A DNA stretch of 64,000 bases, taken from NCBI RefSeq assembly GCF_002127325.2, contig NC_035440.2, forward strand, positions 73,655,819 to 73,719,818. Reading direction: 5' to 3'. This stretch comes from Helianthus annuus (taxonomy: Eukaryota; Streptophyta; Magnoliopsida; Asterales; Asteraceae). Of the stretch, positions 46,154-56,525 are shown piece after piece (the stretch's first letter is position 1; every line of letters starts with the position of its first letter). The notes under the pieces are model-generated. The model was not told where the DNA came from. It made no database searches and saw only the letters and a program-made list of their open reading frames with translations. Position numbers and translations under genes: made by a program.

Positions 46154-46957
46154 TGTTAGGATCCGAGGCTGACATGATTGTGCTTGTTTGTATGACTTGA
46201 ACATTCAGAGTATATGAAATGATGTAAAGTGGAGCGGAAATGAATACAAACTTTGTTAAACACAATCAAAGGAGAATATAGTTTGATAAACAATTGCTTT
46301 TCATTAAGTTGAAGGATTAAACAATACAAAGCAAATGATTACAGCATGTTTACAGAACTAAGCTCCCCCTCAGCCTGATACTCCATGGTTGATCGTACAA
46401 GATGAAAGGAGATGAGCAAAAAGCTCCAAGCTCAAATAGAACAGTACACGTACTGCTCTATTTATAGTGCAGATCAAACCACTGAGAATCAAAGCTGACG
46501 TCACCATGAAAGTGACATCTAACAACCTAACAACCTGTAACTACTGACTAGTACAAGCCCTGCTTACTAAACAACTGATTACAAGATATAAGTTAAACTG
46601 CTGCTGGTGAATCTGCTGTTGATACTAAGCCATTGTTGTGGTTGAGCAGTGGTTCACCTTTGGTTGATCAGGCCTTTGGTTCAACAGTGCTTGTCTTCAA
46701 CAGGGCTTTGGTCCTCAGCAGTATTTGAGACATCAGTAGATTGGACATCAGTGCTTAGTCTCCAGCAGTCTTTAGGAATCAGCAGTTGTTGTAGGTCAAC
46801 CTTTGTTGTAGAATATCAGTACTTTGAGTTGCATCAGATGTTGGAGCCACTGTCAAGGGGAAAATTTAGTGTAAACCGCTGCTTATGATGAATCCACTGT
46901 TCTGAACCAGTTTTGGCTTTACATCATCTGTTCCTCTGGTAGGGTTCAATCCCAACA
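46154..46957 (-). mobile_element. solo LTR of the Sirevirus-like family
   Basis: 804 bp, TGTTAGGATC...AATCCCAACA on the plus strand, flanked by ccaaa at 46149-46153 and 46958-46962. Its reverse complement follows the LTR at 3905-4648 (same start TGTTGGGATTGAACCCT and same TATAAATAGA phrase). Intra-element LTR recombination removed the rest of the element. Confidence 0.92.
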
Positions 46958-46982
46958 CCAAACCCGTTTTCGAGGTGTTACA

Positions 46983-49789
46983 AGTCCACCCCCTTAAAGA
47001 GGTTTCGTCCTCGAAACCTTTCTTACATAGTTCATCGAGTTCTAAACTCAATGCGTTTGACCTGAGTAATCTTTTAAGCATTACTCATACTTTAACCAAT
47101 TGTTAATATTACCAGAAAAATTATGGTAATATCTTTTTGGTTACAGAACATCTACGTACCTCATACGACATAATATAATTTGAAATAACGCAATTCCGTT
47201 ATTTCTACTAGTTTAGTTAACTTAGCGATATCCATCTCTTTTATATATTATCGAACTCTTTGTGAATCCGTTACCTTGACCCGTTTAAAGGTCTTTAGTG
47301 AAATCTTTCACTTTTAGCAACTATTTCTTTGGTTTTCAAATTCATTTATTCGGTTCAGTTACTCCGAATCTTCCGCTTACGAGCAAACCAAATTTCTCGA
47401 TTTGAATTGCTGACCTTCACCGGTCTCACTAACTAGACTTATTAGTCCAGTTACTTTTTACCGCTCGCTTGGTTATAATGCGATTCTACTTCACATTACA
47501 TTTCTTAACCGTGATCGTGTCACATCATGTTTAATTTATATATCTACCTTTCATTTTCGAAAAGATCACTTTTCGAATATATCTTCTTGCGCCTATCAGC
47601 GTCAAGACTTGAATCTTTCATGCTTACTATTCAAATTCCTATTAGAATTTATATTTGTAAAAATGTTATTTCTCACTAAAACTGAATTTTAGTTTAACGT
47701 TTTTCTCTTTAACTATGTCAATTACTCATATCAAGGAAATTGACAACCCATGATTTATTGTTTTCCGTTCTCGTTTTACGCCGGGAATCATAACAAGTTC
47801 CCTCACCTTACACTATTGACCCGTAGATTCCTTCACTTAACCTCGTAGGCTATTTCCTTAAGTTTTCATCTCTTTAAGGCGAGGCCCTTATGATCCACTT
47901 GCTTCAATTCATGACCCGTGGGTCATTTTGGCCCCGTAGACCTTTACACTAATTAATATCCCGTAGGTTATGATGATCCCGTAGATCATCTTTTATTCTA
48001 GTCTTTATTCAATTGTCTGTTTATACATATATAGCTTTAAAGCATCCTTTGTTATGTTTGGAATCATTTAATTTTGCTTTTGAACTTTAGTTGACCTTGA
48101 CCGTAGTCTAAGGTTTCATTTGTTTACTTTTGGACTATCTTTCCGACTTTCCGACTTCTAACGTCATTTACACGTCGGTTTGTTCTACGCTTACCGTTAC
48201 CCGGTTCATACTTATACTCCTTTACAACCCATTACCCGGGTCCTTCTATCTTATTGTTTTTTAGCTTTCCGGTTTCACCGGTTTGCGTTTTCCTATTATA
48301 TTAAGCGTTATTCCTTAATTGACTCGTTTGACTCATTTTGGGTGAATTTTCATCACCTATGAATGTCAAACTTCATTCTTTATTTGACCCGTCCAACTTT
48401 GAAATGGTTGAACGTAATTACCAAAATTTATGTTTGCGAAAATTCTTGTCATCTTTTAGTCATGACTCATATTCCGAGTCTTTTGACTTTCTATTTCGCG
48501 TTCCTGTTTCTCAGTCTACGCATGCGTTTAGTTCCTTACCCATCAACCGTGTGTTTTACCGAAATCGTTATCATTGCACCCCTTCCGGTATGCATTAAGA
48601 CTTCATTTCGATTTACTTGGTCATCTTAGCGAAATTCGTCGGTTTTATTCGACCATGTCTTTTATTCTTTACGTGACCACCATTGACGGCCTTATTAATT
48701 ATGAGTGACGATTATCATCGTTATCCTTTCTTTACTATGACTAAAGTTAACAACCTTGATTATCTTTTTCGTGTGGGCAACACCTTTGTTTTTATGACCC
48801 GGCGGATCATCTATACTTTGGTTTTACTTGCCCATTTTGTTCACCATGGCCCTTTCGTCCAAGATGACTTATTTTCGTGAATTTTCTTTTGATCATTCAT
48901 TTATATCATCATTTAAATTAACCCTTGTCCCTTCTCTCGGGCTCATTATCCTAATGTAATACGCTTCCGTCACCCGGCTATGCGTTTACATTATTATCAA
49001 CTATTTTGTTCATTTGTTTCATTTGGGTACTTTTTAATTTGTCTCATTCACCCCGTCCTTACTACATCGGATGTAAATGTGTCCTCTATAAGAAGTTCAT
49101 GGTATCATATGCCACTACTTACTTGGCCAGAGTAAGCGATTAACACATGACATGCATGACCTTTTTATAGTTTTCACATCACGCCCTATGTAAGTAATGC
49201 CTCTATTTGTTTCTCTTGGAAACAATATCCCGAATACATTTTCTATTCGGGTTTTTCCAAGTTTTTTTTATCTACATATGCAACTTTCAATTTCTACATA
49301 TTTGTTGCATATTACTATTTGTGCAATTAAATTTAAAATGTGCACCTGGTAATGCTTGCCCTAACGGGCTTCTCTTGCCATTAGTCTTGTTCGCGATCAC
49401 TACGCGATTTAGGTCCTTGATGAGTGTGCTTTTCTCGTCATACCTCGGACCGTTCCACCGTCATATCCACAATTCATTCAACTCTCGTCATCTTCATATG
49501 CGAGTATCCTTCAATTAAAACATTCACAAAAGTTAGCAATCTCGACATTAATGGATGCCCGCATTATAATACAAGGCTTTTCTACTATATGCATCAACGC
49601 GTGTAATTTCGTCGACTATATCTGCTCTATATCGTTTTTATTGGTGTAACGTGTATTACAAGATAACCACATGTGTTGTTTACAACACTTTAACATGCTA
49701 AATCATTAACATACATGTACTTACCGGATTTGCGATCAAGCCTCGAACCGAACAATTTACCCTTCAACCTTGGGCTCTGATTACCAACT
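46983..49789 (-). other. LARD-b internal region, second copy
   Basis: 2.8 kb. It starts (plus strand) with the polypurine tract (46983-46999) and the palindrome AGGTTTCG / CGAAACCT (47000-47019). No ORF with coding character; the small ORFs recur in the first copy with mutations that do not respect a frame. Confidence 0.85.
49774..49786 (-). other. primer binding site, LARD-b (right LTR)
   Basis: Minus-strand TGGTAATCAGAGC, as at 37832-37844. Confidence 0.75.
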
Positions 49790-52700
49790 TGTAACACCCT
49801 TGCTTGTTTAATACAATATTTTATATAAGTTTCGTATAAATACATGTTTATACGATTACACGTACGTATGACAATACGAGTTTACTAAAACTTTTACAAT
49901 TTAAAAAAAATAGAACAACTCAATGTAATTGAATTCGTCGTTTAAAAGATACGACATAACGCCGTGCGGAAGCTTTAATCTCGTGTTCGGTTCTTCATCG
50001 AGCTTGATCTTCATCCGGGCACTCTTGACATTCACTTAAGATCCAAAACCAACTTAAAAGTTAGTTTCGGTAGTTGAATAATAAGTTTATACAAGTTACA
50101 TGGGTTAAACAAACAAAATTTAACAATTTTTCGGAATTAGGGGGCGTCGCGTGACGCCTAGCCCCCTTTTTTCACAGCAAGCTGCTTAAACTGTTGCTGC
50201 ATATTCCCAGCTTGACCCGATTTCGCGGAAACAAGCATAACTCTCTCGTTTTTAATCCGTTTTACCCGATTCTTTTTCCTACGCGTCCGTAATTTAATTC
50301 TCCATCTTATGGAGTTTAAATCCAACATCCGGCATAACAAAATTTCAGACCTTTAAGTTGTCGACTTAATGCCTTTTTACAATGTTTTGACCCGTTCATG
50401 CGTTTATCAAACAAACATGTTTGTTTGATCCCAAATTCACATAAATCTTAAAATTTCAATATTGTCTATCATATTAGGTTCAATTCACGAGTTTATGTAT
50501 ATTCTTAAACCCGTTTGTACTTAAATGCTTGTTTTGACCCGTTAAGGGTATTTAAGCACTTTTCCGCATAATTCATATTTGTTTATTTCTAGCATCCTAT
50601 TTTCGCAATATTTATCGTATGATCTTTCACCACAACTATATGTGTGGAGTATTTAATGTGGAGATATATTTGTTCCGAGCCTTACTCCTCGGATTTTCAT
50701 GTTACGGCAAAGACTCATATAGAGTCTTTTGAATAAAGATTTATACCATTCGATTTCTATACTTATTTTAAATATTTATTCAACCATAAAACTCGTTTCC
50801 AAACAACCCTTAAGGGTTGTTTGTTCAATTTAGCCTACAAGGGCGTTTTGGTGAATTTTGGTCCTTCTTTTACGACGTAGGACTTTTAGATACTTGTTTG
50901 ACCCAAAATCCGATCTTTTAGCTATAACCTTGTTTAGAAACCATATGTCTCTAAAACAATACGATTATAACTTAAATTATTCGGTCTACCTTTATAATAA
51001 CCGATTATCAAACTTTGACCTTATTTAACTCTTAGAGAACCTCATTTTCTAAATGATGAGTTGGACCACTTTACATACCTGGCTCGGGTTAATGCATTAA
51101 CCCGTTTTAATACCTTGATTTAGAAATCACTAATTAATAGCGATGCAAATATCCATTCTATATAGAATCCTGAAATCATATAACTCAACGGTAATCATTA
51201 GTCGATATTGTCAAAGGGTGATATCTTCACCTTTTGACCATTTGGTTTAAATGTCTGTTTATTTCTACAAGATGATATTTGTTTCCATCTCATCAAAGTG
51301 ACTCATTACGGTTTACACCGTATGGTTGTTTACTTATAACCCATTTCTCAACTCTTTTGACCCATTATGGCTTATGCCATAAAGTGTCTTTCAAAAAAAA
51401 AAAACTAATGTTTATTGTTAACACGTCACCAAATTACTATTTTGCCCTTATTATTCTTTTTGGCTTACCTTATAAGGTAACCATAAAAATTTCATCTTTA
51501 TAATCGTTATAGTATATAAACGATTAATCAATTTAATCCTTTTTAACCATCAATGTGGTTTCTTATCATTTTCACTTATATCGTTCCATACCACTACATG
51601 TCGGAAACATCACTTTTCAATTGTTTGTCTATCTTATCCGAAATCAATACAATAAGACATTTTCTAAGAATTAACAAGAGTGTAAGCTTTACTTACCTTA
51701 CATCCGAATTATGTTTTTCCTTCATTCTTGATTCGTTTGACCCGCTTCCTTCCCCAAGCCTTCACCTAGCTTGCCAAGCGTCAAACTATCATTGTAATTG
51801 TAAGATGGTTAGGTTAGTCATAATCATTTACGACTATACCATCCTACGCTTCTTATGTCAAATTTATCACTCGATTATATAATTGGTCAGTTTGACTTTT
51901 TAAGTCAGTTGACTTATCATCTTATTCAATGCACATTTGGTTTATTGAATTTCACTTAGGCATTTCGTCCGAACCCTTAACGAAATCAAATTTTACGCAC
52001 TAACTACTAGGTAACATGATTTCAAGCATTTATGTCACGATCTTAACATCGATTCCTTTATATCATACAAAAACCCATTTTGTGAGATGTATGATCTTGT
52101 ATCCAAATTCATGGTTTAATCAAACACCTTCTATTCGTTATCATGCATGTTGATTCTAAGCATAGCTATATCATCAATTTTATCATAACATTAAAACCCA
52201 CTTATCTAAGTGTGTTAATTCATCATCTTCTTCAATTCATAGCATGTTATGTATGATTTTCACTTGGGGTTTCGTTCCTAAGCAAGTATACATCACTAAT
52301 CTAGCCATAGCTTCTCTAATCCATGCCTAATTCGCGATTAGGATGATTATCAAATCTTCACAACTTCACTAAATATCAATATTTACATACCTTATGATCC
52401 CCTAGTTCGGGTGATCATTAATCCGTGTTCATGCACTGATTTAGGGCTCGAATTGATCTTCAATTTGGTGATATTGCAGAGTTAGGGTTTACAACCCCTC
52501 TTTCTTGCTCCTGGTCGATCGAACAAACACACACCAAGTGGGTGTGTGTGTTTTATTTTTGTTTTTAATAAAACTAGTTTGCCTTCTTGACAATATTAGT
52601 CCCTTGTGTTTTATTTTGATCGAATGAATCTATAATTCACTATTTATAACTTAATCACCTATCACTAACTAGGTTAATTATTCCTAGTTAGTTCAATGGG

Positions 52701-52909
52701 TTCGGGAAGTCATATCCCGTCTTATTTTAAGTCCCGTTAATCTTGGGCCTTCTATATGCTTTGTTTCCTCAAAGCCCTTATACCGTTTTTATCTAATATT
52801 AGGTTCATTTAATTAAAATCTTAATATTCATCGGTTTGCTTTTACCTCTAACGGTGCTTTACCCTTATCTAGTATTAACGGTTACCAAACCCGTTTTCGG
52901 GTTGTTACA
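49790..52909 (-). repeat. LARD-b LTR, right copy, complete
   Basis: 3120 bp, TGTAACACCC...GGGTTGTTACA, next to TSD atgag (52910-52914). The only uninterrupted, full-length LTR of the three. Confidence 0.92.
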
Positions 52910-52914
52910 ATGAG

Positions 52915-53525
52915 TGTACTCTCAACTGCAGAAAATGTACATTCGGTGATCAATATAGGAGCTCAAATGAGCGGAATGTTATTTTAAACGACATACTTAA
53001 CATACAAACTGAAATTTCACATTAATGCACTTAGTTTTTACAAAAAGCATGTTATTTTAAACTGAAATTTCACATTAATGCACTTGGCCATTCAACCTTT
53101 ACTTCCGGTTCACATTAATGCACTTAGCCATATATTTTTTTTAGAAAATAAACGTCAACATTCTTAATCTCATGCATCAGACATGATTATCTTGAAATAA
53201 TTCGACATAATAATCATAAACATAGTTATCCCAAAATAAACTAAAACTAAAACTTAAATTTAAAAAATATAAAAAGTTAAATGTTAGGGTATTAGACTAA
53301 AAACTAAACATAAAAAATATATAAAAAATCATTAGTAACCAAGCATAAACAAACGAATACGAACAAATGTAAATGGGTGTACATTAGCGAATGCACATAA
53401 ACGAACAAATTACCAAACATTCACGAGCACAACTGAACGAATGCGGCCTCTCTTTATGTTCGTTCATTTGTTAAACGAACAAACGCAAACGAACTTCCCG
53501 CCGAACGATTCACGAACATTCTATT
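52915..53525. other. right-hand flank of the LARD-b insertion, possible Helitron continuation
   Basis: Before the insertion this was contiguous with 33126. Across the joint the minus strand reads EYTHRVKS, ArfGAP wording again. A 'aaactgaaatttcacattaa' repeat occurs two and a half times (53006-53133). From about 53340 a 'cgaacaaa'-rich tract leads to the next element. The end 'ttcatttacaaccctag' that follows the Tekay insertion (63725 on) looks like a hAT terminus, but no partner end was found. Confidence 0.45.
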
Positions 53526-53893
53526 TGTCACACCCCCAAAATCCCACATGCGGAGTACCACCGCTTGGGAGCGTGACATGACCAGGATCAAGCCACCAAT
53601 TATATCAAACATAACATTTAATAATAACCATAAACATAATTGATGTTCAAGACCAAACATTGTATATGTAGCGGAAGCATTTAAGTAAAACCCAATCATA
53701 AGTGTTAACGTATGAAATATCATAAGTGTTTAGTAAACATTCATAAATCCTTGTCCACAACGACCCGCTCCTCCTTGTGCAAGCTCCACAAAGTACCTAA
53801 GGTCCTGCAAGGCATGCAACAAATAATCAACAAACTAGTTGAGCGAGTTCACAGAAAGTAAGTTCGTAACAGTAATGCGTAAGTTCATCTAGT

Positions 53894-54036
53894 GGGGGCT
53901 TCCCATACAAGTATATACTATTTGTGAGGGATTCTCAAGTTTATCCTTAACAATGGGGGATTCCCATTATAGTATATACTATTTGTGAGGGATTCTCAAG
54001 TTTATCCTTAACAATGGGGGATTCCCATTATAGTAC
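53894..54036. repeat. 61-bp direct repeat, 2.3 units, in LTR
   Basis: The unit 'gggggattcccattatagta...ccttaacaat' is repeated. The same array is at 61500-61642 in the other LTR. Confidence 0.9.
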
Positions 54037-54088
54037 TTACTAGACTAGTGCAACCATGTGTTCTTCTTAAACCGAGAACAGGAATACG

Positions 54089-54310
54089 TACTGGGTCACG
54101 TAGGCTTTACGTGACGTGCCCTTCCCCGAGGACAGTGGTACGCGTGGGGGCTACGTAGGCTTTACGCAGCGTGTCCTTCCGACCCGGAAGACAGTAGATG
54201 GTATTGGGTTACGTAGGCTTTACGTAACGTGTCCTCCCGACCCGGGAGACAAATGGTAATTACTGGGTTACGTAGGCTTTACGTAACGTGTCCTGACTAT
54301 CCTGAGAACG
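54089..54310 (-). repeat. four-unit hairpin array in LTR
   Basis: Four units of about 55-58 bp. Each has 8-base arms around the loop 'ggctt', centred at 54105, 54160, 54218 and 54277, followed in most by a second stem around 'gaccc'. The arms are GTTACGTA/TACGTAAC in two units, GTCACGTA/TACGTGAC in one, and GCTACGTA/TACGCAGC in one. Confidence 0.9.
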
Positions 54311-54621
54311 ATGGTCTACAGTCTAGTGATTGCGTAAGTACGAGTAATCATATCATATCAACATTCCAACCCAATTCCCAACCCGGGAATCCCATGCCTT
54401 GGCTGTGTGAACTCACCTTGGATTGCTCGGCAGATACACAAAGAGTACAGATAAGCTAGTAAATGGTCAACCACGTCCTATCATGGTTATAATACAAGTC
54501 AGGTTTTGACTAAGGTAATGCACGTATGTGTCACATAAGATAGCATATAGGAACCACACGCGGATCATGGCAAATACGTAACCTCATGTTCAACAGTTAT
54601 ATTATAATCAAGATTGGGCTC

Positions 54622-55075
54622 GCACAAGCCCAGCCGTCTTGTGCGATCCATCATATGTTCCCCAAACATACCCGGCCCAAATATTAAACCCATCAGAAAG
54701 TGGCCCAACAGATAACAAATTAAACATAAAAGGTCTCGGCCCAACAACCCGTGGTGCTCTTGTGCGGTCGGACGGTCTTGTGCGATCCGATCGGGTTGTG
54801 CGCTTGTGACCCGGGCTTCAAGGCCCATCCGTATGTAAACATTCAGTATGCATGAGCGGCCCAAAAGCTATCAAGGAATACAACTTGTGCGATTTAATTA
54901 ACTTGTGCGACCCGGTTAGGTTGTGCGACTGACCAGCCCAACCCAACATGCCCTCGGCCCAATAGTTAGTCACTAATATAACTTGTGCGGTCCAGAGGGT
55001 TCTTGTACGATCCGGTTAAGCTTGTGCGAATGAGCCCCTTGTGCGACCAAGAGGTCTCGTGTGCGATTAGTTCAA
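54622..55075 (-). repeat. dispersed CTTGTGCGA motif cluster
   Basis: About 13 copies of 'cttgtgcg(a/g)' at irregular spacing, and three more at 55812-55868. The same positions are occupied in the other LTR. Confidence 0.85.
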
Positions 55076-56091
55076 TATCCGATTATTAAGCCATTCGGTT
55101 ACAATTCATTTAACAGTTCCCTTAATTACATTCTATCAATTAATACAATTCCAACAAACCAGTTTACACAAACTCGATCAAACAGGGATTTTGAGCATCG
55201 ATTCTTATGAACCCTAATCTTGATTCAAATCATAGCAATAACTAACAACTCAAAACATTTAACATCTAATACTAGCTTCGAGTTCTAGCTACCGAACATG
55301 TGAACAATATCCAACCGTATAACATTACACAATAGCCGATCCATCATACATTCATATATATCCGATTCATGTGCAAGCCGATTACATGAACCTTATATAT
55401 CATTGATTAGCAACATTCAATCTAACATTAGCATACAATAATCTGAATATATAGCATGGTGACCAATTAACATCTCTTAGGTTCATAAATATTTTCCTAC
55501 TATCCGATTTCAACATATGTATCATCAATCAATCCTAAGCACATAACATCATTCAACACAACACCAATATCAACACTAACCGATGGAAAGGAGAGTGGGA
55601 TTGATCCGTGCACAATAATCTTCGATGAAGGGGAATCCTTGGCTGCTTTCGGTTTGCGAAGAAGAGAGGGAGAATAGCTAGGGTTTCTTGTGTGAGAGTG
55701 TTTTGGTAACAATGATTGGGGGTTACAAACACCCTAATTGATAATCAATCCAAAAGAATGGGCCGAACCCTCAATGGGCTGCCCTAAGGGTCCGATTACA
55801 AGGAAGTGGCCCAACGGCCTTGTGCGCTTGAGCAATAGTTGTGCGGTTCGGATCATGATGTGCGTTTTGGACCATTACATACATTCATATATTACATACA
55901 CAATATACATACTTACAACATAGCACATAACAAATATATCATTCACTAAGAAAATCATAACGTTTCACATAAGCACATAACGTTAGAGGATAGGTCCAAA
56001 GTGCGAGTTGTCACATTATCCCCAACTAATTGGAAATTTCGTCCCGAAATTTGGTATGCACTCACTGAGGAAGCTAGGTAAGTTCAATCGT

Positions 56092-56525
56092 TCACTGGTT
56101 TTCCTGGGGTGTCACATCCTCCCCCCGTTGATCTGGAATTTCGTCCCGAAATTCCGAAGTAGTAGCTTCAGCCTCAACAGTGGTTGCATTGGTTTCGAAT
56201 AACTGGGGGTACTTTTCTGTCATCCTGTCTTCGCGTTCCCAGGTGTACTCTGGGCCACGTTTGGAGTTCCAACGTACTCGAACAAGAGGGATTCTCTTGT
56301 TTTTGAGGACCTTCACATCCCGGTCCGTGATTTCAACTGGTTCCTCGACGAACTGCAACCGCTCGTCGATAGTGAGTTCCTTAAAAGGAATGATGAGGGT
56401 TTCATCTGATAGGCACTTCTTTAGGTTTGACACATGAAAGACATTGCTGCCCCGAGTTCAGCTGGTAGGTTCAACTTGTAGGCTACTTTGCCAATCTTTT
56501 CTATGATTTCGAATGGTCCGACGTA
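56092..56525 (-). pseudogene. Tekay element 2 pol C-terminus with chromodomain, out of frame
   Basis: After the TGA at 56526-56528 the reading continues (YVGPFEIIEKIGKVAYKL), then loses frame near 56446-56456. It resumes as NVFHVSNLKKCLSDE and ends with a chromodomain-like segment (VRVRWNSKRGPEYTWERED) and the EFRDEIP tail. The chromodomain guides integration to marked chromatin in chromoviruses. The last codons lie in the polypurine tract and the LTR start. Confidence 0.88.
56117..56155 (-). other. polypurine tract plus palindrome, Tekay element 2
   Basis: Minus-strand ACGGGGGGAGGA abuts the LTR. Upstream is the palindrome GGAATTTCG / CGAAATTCC (56135-56155), which here is also coding (EFRDEIP near the end of pol). 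Confidence 0.85.

Larger units (their letters stand above)
37848..46982 (-). repeat. LARD-b LTR, middle copy, with two insertions
   Basis: Removing the copia element (38118-43314) and the solo LTR (46154-46957), each with one TSD copy, leaves about 3124 bp. This matches the 3120-bp right LTR. Confidence 0.9.
33127..52909 (-). mobile_element. coding-less LTR family (LARD type), three-LTR complex with two nested insertions
   Basis: The whole block is flanked by one TSD, atgag (33122-33126 and 52910-52914). Inside lie three copies of a 3.1-kb LTR (33127-35652 truncated, 37848-46982 interrupted, 49790-52909) separated by two copies of an internal region without ORFs. Minus-strand PBS sites sit beside the middle and right LTRs, and one polypurine tract sits beside the middle LTR. 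Two internal regions between three LTRs inside a single TSD is what unequal recombination between LTRs of two copies, or within one multimer, produces. Tekay-like ends suggest mobilisation by a Tekay helper. Confidence 0.88.
53526..56116 (-). repeat. 3' LTR of Tekay element 2
   Basis: TGTCACACCCCCAAAATCCC...CTGGGGTGTCACA. It holds a 61-bp direct repeat (53894-54036), a hairpin array (54089-54310), a CTTGTGCGA-rich region (54622-55075) and, near its end, an apparent old LTR/polypurine-tract boundary (56009-56052). Confidence 0.95.

Noticed and set aside
53340..53525. Left terminus of a hAT element whose right end would be at 63725-63741
   Set aside because: The right side ends like a hAT terminus, but no matching inverted repeat with an 8-bp TSD could be found to the left.
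54229..54459. 76-codon ORF and neighbours, found again at 61835-62065
   Set aside because: LTR duplicates over a hairpin array; there is no coding signature and the differences between copies do not respect the frame.
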